Shown in pieces: positions 38,201 to 46,951 of a DNA stretch of 64,000 bases. Every line of letters begins with the position of its first letter. Positions within the stretch are counted from its first letter, which is position 1. A model generated the notes under the pieces. It saw nothing but the letters and a program-made list of their open reading frames with translations, ran no database searches and was not told the origin of the DNA. The stretch covers positions 1 to 64,000 of the forward strand of contig NZ_JAFCJM010000013.1 of the NCBI RefSeq assembly GCF_018130955.1, written 5' to 3'. Source of the DNA: Bradyrhizobium liaoningense. GTDB lineage: Bacteria; Pseudomonadota; Alphaproteobacteria; Rhizobiales; Xanthobacteraceae. The position numbers and the translations under genes were made by a program.

Positions 38201-41200
38201 TTCCAGACGGCGCTCGAACTGCCCCTCGTTGAATTCGGCGTCGTCGAAGCTGCCGAATCTGGACGTCAGTCCGCGCAAGGTCCGGATGAGCTGGAGTTGC
38301 CCGACGATCCTGTCGACAGCGAGACCGACATGCGCCCGGCGCGCATAGTCGATTCCGGCCTTCGCCTCGCGCTCCACCTCGGCGAGCGGATCGCCGCAGG
38401 CGAGCAGATGTGTCACCAAGTGATGATAGGTAAAGCTGGCGTAGTTGAAATCGCCGACCTGCTGTGCCGCATCGAAGGCCTTCCGCAACAAGGGCCGGCC
38501 GGCACGGATATGTTGCGTCCAGCTCCCGTAGCCCAGATAGACGCGGGCCTTGAAGCGGTCGGAATCGAGCCGTTCGACCAGGTCGAGGCCGAGCTGGGCG
38601 AAACGAAATCCGGCGCCGTAGTCGCCGAAATCCGGCCCGAGCACGGTGCCGAGCAGAATGTAGGCGAGGCACGATGCATCGGAGTTGCCGTACTCCATGC
38701 TCAGATTGGCCATGCGCGCGATGATGAGGCGGCGCAGATTTTCTTCGATGTACCAGGCGGGCGACACCAGCACGGTGAGAACGTCCATGGTCCCCGACGC
38801 GACCGGATCGGCCATCCGCGGCAGGTCCAGCAGTGCTTCGATCGGGCGCTCGCCGATCTGCCGCCACATCCGCTCATATTCCTGCGCGACTTCTTCGGAG
38901 GTCGGTCGTGCTGACCAATCGATGCCGACGCGACGCAGATAATCGAGCGCGATTTCGACGTCGCGGTCGTTCGGCTCCATTTGGAGCCGGGTGACGGCGG
39001 CCAGATCTGGGAGGGTGGCGGCATGGCCCGCCAGTTCGGCAAGGTGCATTCTTGCCGCCACCTGATCGCCGGTCAGGAATTCGCACTCGGCGCGGTTCAG
39101 CGCCAGCGCGAAGCTCAGCGCATGGTGCCGCTCCCAACGATCCTCCGCCAGCATGGCTTCGCCTGCGCGGAAATGGGCCAGTGCCATCGCGAAGGCCGTC
39201 GCGGCCTTGGCGCGCCGGCCCGCCAGCAGGTTCAGCTCGGCCACCTGCTCGCGCTCCGTCGTCGTGGTGATCAAGGCGGCGCCGCGGTTGAGCTGGCTCA
39301 CGATGTCGAAGACGTTCTCCTCGATAGCTTCCGGCGTCGCGCGCGCCGCAAGCAGTCGGCCGATCCGCAAATGGGCGGCACCCCGTTCGCCCTCGGGGAT
39401 CAGCGCGTAGGCCGCTTCCTGGAAGCGGTCGTGGACGAACCGATAGGCGCCCGCCTGAGGCTCGACCAGTTCCTGGCGAACCGCCGGCCACAGGGCCGAG
39501 TGGACCTGTTTCTCGGAGCTCCCCAGCACGATCGCCAACATCGCGGTCTCGGCGATGTTTCCGAGACAGGACATCTGCCGGAGCGCGGTCTGCGTCGTGG
39601 CCGGCAGCCGGGTGAGTTTCCCCAGCATGAGGTCGACGACGTTCTCGGTGTAGCGCTTGGCGTTGATCCGATCGAGGTCCCAGGACCAGCGCGCTGCGTC
39701 GTGGTCGAAGGTGAGCAATCCTTCGTCGACAAGCGAGAACATGAACTGAATGGCAAAGAACGGATTGCCACCGGTCTTATCGAGCACGAGCTGGGCGAGC
39801 AGCGCGACGCGTTCCGGGTCACAACGCAACGCCTCCGCGAGCAACTGTCCGAGATGCTCGCGGTCGAGTGGCGCGAGCGTGATCTCCGTGACCGTTCTGC
39901 CCGAGGCCTTGACGGCGTCGAGCATGCGCATCAGCGGATGGGCGACATCCACCTCGTTGTCTCGGTAGGCGCCGATCAGCAACAGGTGCTTGGGATCCGA
40001 CCGGGTCAGGAGGTCCTCGAGCAGAGCGAGCGTCGCCGCATCGAGCCATTGAAGGTCGTCCAGAAAGAGCACCAGCGGATGTTCGGGGCGGGCAAAAACG
40101 CCGATGAACCGTTCGAATGCATGCTGAAAGCGGCTCTGTGCAAGCTGCGGCGAGAGCTCAGGGATCGGCGCCTGTTCGCCGATGATGAGCTTCAGCTCGG
40201 GGATCAGGTCGACGATCAACTGCCCGTTTGGGCCGAGCGCCTCCAGGAAATCGTGGCGCCATCCTCCGAGCTCGGTATCGCTCTTGGCGAGAAGCGGTGA
40301 AATAAGGCTCTGGAAGGCCTGTGCGAGCGTCGCATAGGGGACGTCGCGCTTGTGCTGATCGAACTTGCCCGACGCGAACAGCCCGCGCAACGGCACCAGC
40401 ACCTTGTGCAGTTCGTTGACGACCGAGGATTTGCCGATGCCGGAGTAGCCCGAAACCAGCACAAGCTCGGCTGCGCCGCGTGTGACGATACCGCCGAATG
40501 AATTGAGCAGGCTTTCGACCTCGCGCGCCCTGCCGTACAGCTTCTCGGGGATCAGCAACCGGTCCGGCGTGTCGTGTTCGCCAAGCGGGAAATCGTCGAT
40601 GCGGCCGTGATGCTCCCACTCGGCCAGACAGTGTCGCAGATCCCGCTCGGCGCCCGCCGCGGTCTGATAACGCTCCTCGGCCATCTTCGCGAGCAGCTTC
40701 ATGATGACCTGGGACACCGCGGCCGGGACATTCTCCAGCCGGTCGGCCGGCGGTGCCGGCTTCCTGGCGACATGACAATGCACCCACTCCATCGGATCGG
40801 ACGCGGCGAATGGAAGCGTGCCGGTGACCATCTGGTAGAGCGTCACGCCGAGCGAGTAGAGGTCGCTTCGCGAATCGATCGAACGGTTCATGCGTCCGGT
40901 CTGCTCGGGTGCCATGTAGGCAAGGGTGCCGGCAATCGACTCCGGCGGCGCGGGGGATTGCCGTTCGCGCGGACGGCGCGAGGCAAAGCCGAAGCCCGTG
41001 AGTCGCACCTTTCCGGTGCTCCGGTTCACCAGGATGTTCGCTGGCTTGACGTCCTTGTGCACGAGGCCGCGCTGATGGACTTTGCCCAGCGTTGCCGCGA
41101 TTTCGATCGCGAGGCGCAGAAAAGCTGCCATCTCCATCGGTGCGCCAAGCAGCCAGGTGAGCGGCTCGCCGCCGAGATCCTCGAGCACGAGTATCGTCCG

Positions 41201-41455
41201 TGCCCGATCCTGCACCAGCTCCAGCGGCTTCGCCGCCCAGGCGCCGTCCAGCTCGTCCCTCAGCTCATATTCGCGCGTAAGGCGATCGAGGCTCTGCGGT
41301 GTGGGATGCTCGGTAGCCGAAAGCACGGCCAGCACGACGTCGCGCTTGCCGTCGGCACCTTCACGGCCGGCCCGGCACAGCAGAATACCTTCGTCGTCGG
41401 ACAAGACCTGCGGACCGTAGGCCCAACCTGCGCCCATAAACGATGAAAGGTTCAT
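35213..41455 (-). CDS. Giant pseudokinase/AAA ATPase/GAF-PAS hybrid histidine kinase
   Basis: 2080 residues in one intact frame. A Ser/Thr kinase-like domain (about 1-290) has [11 protein letters not shown], but the DFG Asp is Gly (LTGFGFAS) and the beta-3 Lys position lies in VLAVLS, so phosphotransfer is doubtful. A large STAND-type ATPase follows (Walker [10 protein letters not shown] near 336, Walker B FLDDLQW), then a long helical repeat region. Next come a GAF domain, two PAS domains, a HisKA domain with phospho-His in [11 protein letters not shown], an HATPase domain ([31 protein letters not shown]), and a C-terminal receiver with Asp in [11 protein letters not shown]. It is cytoplasmic with no membrane span. 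The ligand and output are unknown; the receiver may pass phosphate on. Confidence 0.93.
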   Translation of the reverse strand: MNLSSFMGAGWAYGPQVLSDDEGILLCRAGREGADGKRDVVLAVLSATEHPTPQSLDRLTREYELRDELDGAWAAKPLELVQDRARTILVLEDLGGEPLTWLLGAPMEMAAFLRLAIEIAATLGKVHQRGLVHKDVKPANILVNRSTGKVRLTGFGFASRRPRERQSPAPPESIAGTLAYMAPEQTGRMNRSIDSRSDLYSLGVTLYQMVTGTLPFAASDPMEWVHCHVARKPAPPADRLENVPAAVSQVIMKLLAKMAEERYQTAAGAERDLRHCLAEWEHHGRIDDFPLGEHDTPDRLLIPEKLYGRAREVESLLNSFGGIVTRGAAELVLVSGYSGIGKSSVVNELHKVLVPLRGLFASGKFDQHKRDVPYATLAQAFQSLISPLLAKSDTELGGWRHDFLEALGPNGQLIVDLIPELKLIIGEQAPIPELSPQLAQSRFQHAFERFIGVFARPEHPLVLFLDDLQWLDAATLALLEDLLTRSDPKHLLLIGAYRDNEVDVAHPLMRMLDAVKASGRTVTEITLAPLDREHLGQLLAEALRCDPERVALLAQLVLDKTGGNPFFAIQFMFSLVDEGLLTFDHDAARWSWDLDRINAKRYTENVVDLMLGKLTRLPATTQTALRQMSCLGNIAETAMLAIVLGSSEKQVHSALWPAVRQELVEPQAGAYRFVHDRFQEAAYALIPEGERGAAHLRIGRLLAARATPEAIEENVFDIVSQLNRGAALITTTTEREQVAELNLLAGRRAKAATAFAMALAHFRAGEAMLAEDRWERHHALSFALALNRAECEFLTGDQVAARMHLAELAGHAATLPDLAAVTRLQMEPNDRDVEIALDYLRRVGIDWSARPTSEEVAQEYERMWRQIGERPIEALLDLPRMADPVASGTMDVLTVLVSPAWYIEENLRRLIIARMANLSMEYGNSDASCLAYILLGTVLGPDFGDYGAGFRFAQLGLDLVERLDSDRFKARVYLGYGSWTQHIRAGRPLLRKAFDAAQQVGDFNYASFTYHHLVTHLLACGDPLAEVEREAKAGIDYARRAHVGLAVDRIVGQLQLIRTLRGLTSRFGSFDDAEFNEGQFERRLEAEPHLQHAAYWYWIRKLQARVLADDPAAIAAAAQAEQYLSTSKALFDRVAFHFYAALAVAARTDAASTAERTSHLAALAAHGRQLQEWADICPEDFGDRAALIGAEIARIEGRELDAMRLYDRAIGAARASGFVQNEAIANELAGRFYATRGFEKIAYAYLRDARYGYLRWGADAKVRQLEQLHPRLHVAEDGVTAGRASGSVQHMDVTAVVKASQAVSSEIELPRLIETLMKIALQNAGADRGLLILPRHDDFRIEAEGQSSGDEFTVAMRQAPVSGPDCPEALLRYVIRTQKTLILDDASRPSPLCDEDYVHRRHPRSILCLPLMKQAKLIGLLHFENTLATHAFTPDRVAVLELLAAQAAISLENTLLYRDLQEREARIRRLVDSNIIGILFWNADGKISYANDAFLSMSGYTLQELISGSVTWKDLSPPEYHAHDLLRVDQLRALGQAPPREKEVLRRDGSRVPVLIGSASLAAASDQNLSFVLDLTARKQAEEKSRLLMEQAHDAILVLDQNGQVIEANRTASVMLGRPREDIVGHSFRSVAAGSVDVDSLLAPGPTGLLHLRLPGANGSGLEAEVSAARVSMGGQELVIVIGRDITHRLRLEQQLRQAQKMDSIGQLTGGVAHDFNNLLTVITGTIEILIEGLADQPELAAIGRMIDEAATRGADLTRQLLAFARKQPLQPRVTDINNLIADTAKLLRPTLGEQVEIGSTLQRDCWRALIDPSQLSTALINLAVNARDAMPAGGKITFGTANVSFDPCDSETGDEGIVGDYIKVTVTDTGSGIPAEIRDKVFEPFFTTKELGKGTGLGLSMVYGFVKQSGGHIRIDSEEGQGTTINLYLPRGVQGAALPSTTPAGGPQRGNETILVVEDDALVRSYVVTQLEGLGYRTISAANGPEALALVNQGVAFDLLFTDVVMPGGINGRELADAVTQRRPGMPVLYMSGYAEGAMTQDGCLEPGVTLLNKPYRPAEMARLIRQVLGSGPARDGSS

Positions 41456-41875
41456 CCGGACAAACCATACCGCCGCCTGACTCCGATCTTGAGCCGAAAG
41501 TGGCTCGCCAGACCGGCCCGCCGAACTTGACGAGAGAGGCAGGACGCGCGTGGGATGCGCGACACTACGGGCCCCCAGCCCTCACGTCCTTATTCCAGCG
41601 CCGTGCTTAGCTCAGCCGGGCGCGTTCGCAACGTATCATCAAAAACGCACGAGTCCCTTATCCACGCTTATAGGAACTCGGCCGATATTCGTCAACCTGC
41701 TGCATTTGCGAAGGTTTTAGCGGAGCGTTTGCCGGCCCATGTCCCGTCACGCGTGAGGCGAAAGCCTACTTTCGGCAACTTGGCCGCGAAAGTCGAAAGC
41801 GCGGGGAGTTTGTGCCCCGACAAAGAGCTTGCGAAGCGATGGAGCGATTGTGTTTCCACAACAGGAACAACTCCG
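41456..41875. promoter_or_regulatory. Intergenic region upstream of the denitrification island
   Basis: 420 bases without a supported gene, though the frame of the DUF1858 gene is open back to 41555. It contains TTGTGCCCCGACAA at 41810-41823, listed separately. I see no other structured element. Confidence 0.45.
41810..41823. promoter_or_regulatory. Candidate Crp/Fnr-type box before the DUF1858 gene
   Basis: TTGTGCCCCGACAA has the TTG-N8-CAA geometry of Fnr-superfamily sites and lies 52 bases before the ATG at 41876, a spacing close to that of the two stronger boxes at 43448 and 53894. The half-sites differ from those boxes, so this is tentative. Confidence 0.35.
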
Positions 41876-42076
41876 ATGCCGATCGAGGCCGACGATTTGG
41901 TGGACGAGGTGATGAGGATCCGCCCGACGACGATCCGTGTATTCCTCGATTTCAGGATGAATTGCGTCGGCTGTCCGATTGCCTGCTTCCACACGGTCAG
42001 TGATTCCTGCATCGAGCACGGCGTCGATCGCAACGAGTTTCTCACGGCGTTGCGAGAGGCCGAGAGCGCGCTCTAG
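41876..42076 (+). CDS. DUF1858 domain protein, possible redox/NO-linked
   Basis: 66 residues. A DUF1858 domain with VMRIRPTTIRVFLDFRMNCV and the conserved cysteine pair in CVGCPIACF. Proteins of this type accompany hybrid-cluster, Fnr-like and denitrification genes, but the biochemical role is not established; a cysteine-based metal or redox site is likely. AGGAA precedes ATG 41876, which starts the conserved domain. It lies directly upstream of the Crp/Fnr regulator. Confidence 0.78.
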   Translation: MPIEADDLVDEVMRIRPTTIRVFLDFRMNCVGCPIACFHTVSDSCIEHGVDRNEFLTALREAESAL

Positions 42077-42202
42077 GTCAGCATTCACGACACGAACGTC
42101 ACGCAAGAGGAAACAAGGTTCGCACAAATTGATGCTGGTCAAGATGCGCGGCGACGAGTGATCAAGAGTTGGGCAACAAGATCAAACACCAGGGATGAGA
42201 CC

Positions 42203-42985
42203 ATGACAGCGCCCGCACCGGTTGATCTTGAGATTGCGGCCGAGGTGCCGGTGTTCAGCGGGCTCAAGCCGCAAGAGCTGGCGGTATTGCTCGCGGAAGC
42301 CAGCGTGTTCAACCTCCGTCCGGGCCATGCGCTATTCCGTCAGGGCGAGCCCGCTGAGGCTTTCTTCGTGATCCTGGACGGCTGGATCAAGCTTTACCGT
42401 ATCACGCCCGCCGGCGACGAGGCGGTTCTCAACGTGCTGACAAGGGGCGAGAGTTTCGCAGAAGCCGTCACCTTCACGTCGGGCCGCTATCCTGCGACCG
42501 CCTGCGCCGTGACGCCGGCAAGGGTCATGCTGATTCCGGCAAACCACGTCATGAACTGCGTCCGCGAGATGCCCGACGTCGCCATCGCGATGATCGCGTC
42601 GACCTCGCAGCATCTGCATCGGATGGTGCAGCAGATCGAGCAGTTGATGGCGCAGAGCGCCACCCAGAGGGTCGCCGAGTTCCTGGCGTCGCTTGCCCCC
42701 ACCGCGAGGGGGCCGTGCACGATCACGCTGCCTTACGACAAATCGTTGATCGCGGGCAGGCTCGGCCTCAAGCCCGAATCCCTGTCGCGGGTGTTTGCAA
42801 AACTGCGCTCGGTTGGCGTCGACGTCCGCGCCTCCACGGTGGTCGTGCGGGACATGGGATTGCTGTGCCGGCTCGTCGCCTGCGACCGGACCAAGCCACG
42901 CTGTCCCATCAAGCCGAAGCTCATGTGCCGCGAGCCGCCTCCGGCGCGCACAGCGCGGCAAGAGGCCAAATCAGTGACGGCCTGA
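42203..42985 (+). CDS. Crp/Fnr-family regulator, NNR/DNR-like
   Basis: 260 residues. The N-terminal cyclic-nucleotide-binding-like barrel covers VFSGLKPQELAVLL to about residue 130, followed by a dimerisation helix and a winged helix with the recognition stretch GLKPESLSRVFAKL. It lacks the four-cysteine cluster motif of oxygen-sensing Fnr in its N-terminus, as expected for the NO-responsive NNR/DNR group. A C-terminal tail contains several cysteines (CDRTKPRCPIKPKLMC), which is unusual. Identical TTAAC-N4-GTCAA boxes before the neighbouring NO-reductase operon and nirS are its probable targets. ATG 42203 has GGGATGAG upstream. Confidence 0.88.
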   Translation: MTAPAPVDLEIAAEVPVFSGLKPQELAVLLAEASVFNLRPGHALFRQGEPAEAFFVILDGWIKLYRITPAGDEAVLNVLTRGESFAEAVTFTSGRYPATACAVTPARVMLIPANHVMNCVREMPDVAIAMIASTSQHLHRMVQQIEQLMAQSATQRVAEFLASLAPTARGPCTITLPYDKSLIAGRLGLKPESLSRVFAKLRSVGVDVRASTVVVRDMGLLCRLVACDRTKPRCPIKPKLMCREPPPARTARQEAKSVTA

Positions 42986-43412
42986 GCATGCTCCTGAGCG
43001 TCGGCAAGATGCTTTCGCGCCAGGCGGTGGCGCCATACTTCCGATCCACGATCTCGCCGTCGGCAACGACCATCCACAGCGGCACCCCGTCGCTCCGCTT
43101 GAGATGAGGCCGATAGAGCCGCAGGTCTTCGGGCCAGTTGTCGTCGTTCATCACGTCGGCAAGGCGGGGCGATTTCACCTCGCGGTACCGGATGCGTGAA
43201 AAAGCCGGCGATGCGAGAAAGCTGGCGCCGTCTCCCTTTTGCCAGGCGCGGCAGGGCGCGCAATCCTCGGCACCGACGTAGAGCAGCATGAGATCCGGCT
43301 GGCGCGCTTGTGGTGCGGCATGGATGCCCCATGCGGCGATTGCGATCGCGGCGACCGCGATCGCTGCACCGAGTCGGCGATGACCGCCGGCGTATCGGTT
43401 CGGCTGCTCCAT
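42921..43412 (-). CDS. Exported thioredoxin-like protein
   Basis: 163 residues. An N-terminal hydrophobic segment (LGAAIAVAAIAIAAWGIHAA) serves as signal or anchor, and a thioredoxin-like domain follows with LMLLYVGAEDCAPC carrying a CxxC motif (CAPC). It may handle periplasmic disulfides or metal-site cysteines, for example on CuA or haem c proteins encoded nearby. The 3' end overlaps the convergent regulator gene by 65 bases. A start at 43445 is possible but its ribosome site would be too close. Confidence 0.68.
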   Translation of the reverse strand: MEQPNRYAGGHRRLGAAIAVAAIAIAAWGIHAAPQARQPDLMLLYVGAEDCAPCRAWQKGDGASFLASPAFSRIRYREVKSPRLADVMNDDNWPEDLRLYRPHLKRSDGVPLWMVVADGEIVDRKYGATAWRESILPTLRSMLRPSLIWPLAALCAPEAARGT

Positions 43413-43447
43413 GCCGGCGATTATTTCTGTTTCCGGATATCCCATCC

Positions 43448-43461
43448 TTAACCGCGGTCAA
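43448..43461. promoter_or_regulatory. NNR/DNR-type box before the NO-reductase operon
   Basis: TTAACCGCGGTCAA fits the TTAAC-N4-GTCAA site of Paracoccus NNR. It lies 57 bases before the first gene of the operon and is identical in all 14 bases to the box upstream of nirS. Confidence 0.85.
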
Positions 43462-43518
43462 GGATGCCGGCCGCGAAGCGCGCAATTCTATCCGCCGTTT
43501 CACCGAGGGAGTCTGCCC

Positions 43519-43692
43519 ATGCCACCCGTTGAGATGAATGCGCCGAAACAGGCTCGTGCCGAGCGCGTGCCGGCGATGCAGCGGATCCTCGACAATCCGT
43601 TCCTGCTCCTGTTCCTCGGCATCACGCTGCCGACCGTCCTCTACATCATCTGGGGCGTGATGGAAGTCGCCTCGATCCCGCTGGCCAAATGA
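43519..43692 (+). CDS. Small single-span subunit of the haem-copper NO reductase operon
   Basis: 57 residues: a basic N-terminal part (MNAPKQARAERVPAMQRIL) and one membrane span (PFLLLFLGITLPTVLYIIWG). It is the first gene after the NNR-type box with GGGAG before the ATG, and directly precedes the CuA subunit gene. Small one-span subunits are common in B-type haem-copper enzymes. I infer it is an accessory or structural subunit of this complex; no family recognised. Confidence 0.7.
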   Translation: MPPVEMNAPKQARAERVPAMQRILDNPFLLLFLGITLPTVLYIIWGVMEVASIPLAK

Positions 43693-43748
43693 GATTCGCG
43701 CGGCGCGCGCCATAGCGCGGGCCGCGTCCAACATGGGGAACATCGAAC

Positions 43749-44324
43749 ATGGCTGCCACACCTCCCGAACAACGGATCTGGTGGAACGAACCCATCGAGC
43801 GGGTCGAGCTGATCTGGATCTTCATAGCCTTCCTGTGGGGGCTGTTCATGTTCGGATTCATGATCGCCTGGCACTTCATCGGCCAGCAGAATTTGAGCAA
43901 GGAGGCCTACCGGATCGCGCCGTCCACCTATGAGCAGAAGGTCGAGGACTTCGCCAAGAAATTCCAGGTGCGCGAGGAGCAGGGCATACCGGTGGTGAAG
44001 CCAAAGCCGGGAAGCGACGTCTATCTGCTCGCGCGGCTGTGGCAGTGGTGGCCGATCCTCGAGCTCGAGAAGGGCCAAAGCTATCGGATCCATTTGTCGT
44101 CGCTGGACTGGCAGCACGGCTTCTCGCTGCAGCCGACCAACATCAACATCCAGGTTCATCCCGGTTACGAGCACGTCCTGTCGCTGACGCCGACCGAGAG
44201 CGGCGCATTCGGCATCGTGTGCAACGAATTCTGCGGAATCGGGCACCACACCATGACCGGCAAGATCTACGTCACGGACAAGAAGCAGGCCGAGGCCGAC
44301 CAGCGTCTCGCGGAGCAGAGGTAG
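43749..44324 (+). CDS. CuA-containing subunit II of a haem-copper NO reductase
   Basis: 191 residues. One N-terminal membrane span (about 20-44, LIWIFIAFLWGLFMFGFMIA) and a periplasmic cupredoxin domain. The CuA ligands are all present: His123 in WQHGF, then Cys158, Cys162, His166 and Met169 in CNEFCGIGHHTM. It would take electrons from a soluble cytochrome c and pass them to subunit I. The single span and compact domain are like subunit II of B-type enzymes. Only 4 bases separate it from the subunit I gene. Confidence 0.88.
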   Translation: MAATPPEQRIWWNEPIERVELIWIFIAFLWGLFMFGFMIAWHFIGQQNLSKEAYRIAPSTYEQKVEDFAKKFQVREEQGIPVVKPKPGSDVYLLARLWQWWPILELEKGQSYRIHLSSLDWQHGFSLQPTNINIQVHPGYEHVLSLTPTESGAFGIVCNEFCGIGHHTMTGKIYVTDKKQAEADQRLAEQR

Positions 44325-44328
44325 CAAC

Positions 44329-46050
44329 ATGACCGCCGAAACCGTCGTCGGAGCCGTCGGCCGCGAGGCCGAATTCCGCACCTGCCAATACACCGGGTTG
44401 AAGGTCGATACTGCGGCACAAGCGTTGATCAAGGCGAACGCCGTCGCTGCCGTCATTTTCCTCGCGATCGGAGGCCTGATGGGACTGCTGGTTGCGCTGA
44501 CGCGCTGGCCCGCGGTTCACCTGCTGCCGGCCGACTGGTTCTATCTGGTGCTGACCGGGCACGGTGCCAACGTGCTGCTGTTCTGGATCATCTTCTTCGA
44601 GATGGCGGTGCTCTATTTCGCCTCGGCGGTGCTGCTGAATTGCCGCCTGGCGGCGCCGAAACTGGCCTGGCTCGGCTTCGTCCTGATGGTGGTCGGCGCG
44701 ATCGCGACCAATGTCGCCGTGCTGCAGGGCGATTCCAGCGTGATGTTCACGTCCTATCCGCCGATGCAGGCCAAGCCGCATTTCTATCTCGGCATCATCC
44801 TGTTTGCGGTCGGCGCCCTGATCGGCTGCTGCATCTTCTTTGCGACGCTGGTGATCGCGAAGGAGGAGGGCACCTATGAGGGCTCGATCCCGCTGGTGAC
44901 GTTCGGTGCGTTGACTGCGGCGATCATCGCCGTCTTCACCATCGCCTCCGGTGCGATCATCCTGATACCGACCTGGCTGTGGTCGCTCGGCCTGATCTCG
45001 GACATCGATCCCTTGATGTACAAGGTCGTGTGGTGGGCGATGGGCCACTCCTCGCAGCAGATCAACGTCTCGGCGCATGTGTCGCTGTGGTATCTGATCG
45101 GGGCGCTCCTGGTCGGGGCCAAGCCGCTGAGCGAAAAGGTCAGCCGCACCGCCTTCTTCATGTACATCCTGTTCCTGCAACTCGCCTCGGCGCACCATCT
45201 GCTCGCCGAGCCCGGCATGGATGCGAGCTGGAAGATCGTCAACACCAGCTACATGATGTACCTGGCGGTGATGGGATCGATGATCCACGGCCTCACCGTG
45301 CCGGGGTCGATCGAGGCCGCACAGCGGCGCAACGGTTTCAACCGCGGCGTCTTCGAGTGGCTGCGCAAGGCGCCCTGGGGGCATCCGGCGTTCGCCGGCA
45401 TGTTCCTGTCGCTGATCTTCTTCGGCTTCATCGGCGGCATCTCCGGTGTCGTGCTCGGCACCGAACAGCTCAACGTGCTCATGCACAACACCATCTACGT
45501 GCCCGGCCACTTCCACGGCACGGTGGTTGCCGGCACTACGCTTGCCTTCATGGGCGCGACCTATCTCGTGCTGCCGCTGATCTTCGAGCGCGAGATCATC
45601 TGGCCGAAGGTCGCAAAGCTCCAGCCCTATCTGTTCGGTATCGGTGCCGCCGGGATCTCGCTGTTCATGATGGGCGCCGGCACGCTCGGCGTGGCGCGGC
45701 GGCACTGGGACATGACCTTCAGCGACGCCAATCTTCCGTTCGCCCATTCGGCAGGCGCCTTCCTGATGATGGGGTTGAACGGCATCTTCGCCATCATCGC
45801 GGCGATCGGCGGCATCATGTTCGTGCTCGTCGTGGTCGGCACCGTGCTGTTCGGCGAAAGGATCAAGGGCGGCCACAAGCTCACCTTCCCGCTGCATTCG
45901 GGCGGCGGCGCGGTGGCGTCCCACTACGGCAGCGAGGGTACGATCAAGCTGCCCGGCACGATCATTCTGGTCGCGATCTTCTTCGTCTGCTTCGTCCTCT
46001 ACTACTTCATCAACTGGAAATATCTCTCGGAGCTTTGGCTGTTCCGGTGA
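44329..46050 (+). CDS. Haem-copper superfamily subunit I, eNOR-like nitric oxide reductase
   Basis: 573 residues with 13-14 predicted spans. Metal ligands are in place: low-spin haem His78 (TGHGANVLLFW) and His396, high-spin haem His394 (PGHFHGTVV), and CuB His240, His289 and His290 (ASAHH). In oxidases the CuB His of helix VI is followed four residues later by the cross-linked Tyr. Here the segment is GHSSQQINV, so that position is Gln244. Without the Tyr an oxygen-reduction cycle is unlikely, and the pattern matches what I recall of the eNOR group. It differs from cNOR/qNOR, which lack a CuA partner. The reaction is expected to be 2 NO to N2O, supported by co-regulation with nirS. Confidence 0.82.
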   Translation: MTAETVVGAVGREAEFRTCQYTGLKVDTAAQALIKANAVAAVIFLAIGGLMGLLVALTRWPAVHLLPADWFYLVLTGHGANVLLFWIIFFEMAVLYFASAVLLNCRLAAPKLAWLGFVLMVVGAIATNVAVLQGDSSVMFTSYPPMQAKPHFYLGIILFAVGALIGCCIFFATLVIAKEEGTYEGSIPLVTFGALTAAIIAVFTIASGAIILIPTWLWSLGLISDIDPLMYKVVWWAMGHSSQQINVSAHVSLWYLIGALLVGAKPLSEKVSRTAFFMYILFLQLASAHHLLAEPGMDASWKIVNTSYMMYLAVMGSMIHGLTVPGSIEAAQRRNGFNRGVFEWLRKAPWGHPAFAGMFLSLIFFGFIGGISGVVLGTEQLNVLMHNTIYVPGHFHGTVVAGTTLAFMGATYLVLPLIFEREIIWPKVAKLQPYLFGIGAAGISLFMMGAGTLGVARRHWDMTFSDANLPFAHSAGAFLMMGLNGIFAIIAAIGGIMFVLVVVGTVLFGERIKGGHKLTFPLHSGGGAVASHYGSEGTIKLPGTIILVAIFFVCFVLYYFINWKYLSELWLFR

Positions 46051-46078
46051 TGGCTTTGGTCGTGGAGGAGGGAATAAC

Positions 46079-46951
46079 ATGCGTGCAACAGCGGCGATGG
46101 CGGTCTCGCTCCTCAAGCTCAGGATCGGCGTAGCCATCGCCGCGAGTGCGCTGGCGGGCGTAGCGCTCGCAAGCGGGCCGGGCCTCTCCTGGTGGCAGCT
46201 CACAGGTCTCTCGCTCGCCATCCTGGGGGCCTCCGGCGCGGCGGGTGCCTTCAACCACTACTACGACCGCGACCTCGACCGGTTGATGCTGCGAACCCGC
46301 AACCGCCCGTTCGCCAGCGGTGCGTTCGGCGAAAGCCCGTGGTGGCTGGTCGCGTTTCTCGGGCTGCTCGTCATTTCCCTCGGGCTCGCCTGGCTGACGG
46401 TCGGCCATGTCGCGGCCGCTTACGTGTTTCTCGGCGCATTCACCTACGGCATCGTCTACACGGTCTGGCTGAAACGGAAGAGCACCTGGAACATCGTCGT
46501 GGGCGGGCTCGCCGGGAGCTTTGCCGTGCTGGCGGGCGCTGCCGCAGTCGATCCGGCGCCACAGGTCGTGCCGACCGTGTTGGCGGTCGTTCTGTTCCTG
46601 TGGACGCCACCGCATTTCTGGAGCCTCGCGGCGGCCAAGGGGCAGGACTACGCCCGCGCCGGCATCCCGATGCTGCCGGTTGTGGTGCCCGCGAGCGCGT
46701 GGACCAAGGCGATCCTCGCCCATTCGGTTGCGCTGGCGGCGATCTCGCTCGTGCCGCTCTGGTACGGCCAGGGTCTTTTCTACGGCATCGGTGCTGCGGC
46801 CGGCGGCGGCTGGTTCGTCTGGACCAGCCTCACGCTCTATCGCGAGCCTTCAAAGGCGAACGCGATGGCGAACTTCTTCGCCTCGTTGATCCAGCTCGCC
46901 TTCCTGGTCGCCGGCGCGCTGTTGTCGAGTGCGATCGGGTCCTGGTCATGA
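46079..46951 (+). CDS. UbiA-family haem O synthase-like prenyltransferase (CyoE/CtaB type)
   Basis: 290 residues, about nine membrane spans. The prenyl-diphosphate/Mg site NHYYDRDLDRLMLRTRNRP is the protohaem IX farnesyltransferase signature, and the conserved LFLWTPPHFWSLA loop is present. It adds a farnesyl-type chain to haem b. Being inside this operon suggests that the partner reductase uses a prenylated (O- or A-type) haem. No CtaA-type haem A synthase is seen in the window. Preceded by GGAGGGAATAAC. Confidence 0.88.
   Translation: MRATAAMAVSLLKLRIGVAIAASALAGVALASGPGLSWWQLTGLSLAILGASGAAGAFNHYYDRDLDRLMLRTRNRPFASGAFGESPWWLVAFLGLLVISLGLAWLTVGHVAAAYVFLGAFTYGIVYTVWLKRKSTWNIVVGGLAGSFAVLAGAAAVDPAPQVVPTVLAVVLFLWTPPHFWSLAAAKGQDYARAGIPMLPVVVPASAWTKAILAHSVALAAISLVPLWYGQGLFYGIGAAAGGGWFVWTSLTLYREPSKANAMANFFASLIQLAFLVAGALLSSAIGSWS

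Noticed and set aside
41555..41875. Extended 173-residue start for the DUF1858 protein
   Set aside because: The extra N-terminal part has no domain character, while ATG 41876 has AGGAA upstream and begins exactly at the conserved domain.
44329..46050. Annotation of subunit I as a ba3- or cbb3-type cytochrome c oxidase
   Set aside because: The CuB His of helix VI is followed by SSQQ, with Gln at the position of the cross-linked Tyr, and I see no Tyr elsewhere that clearly replaces it. The operon also shares its regulatory box with nirS.
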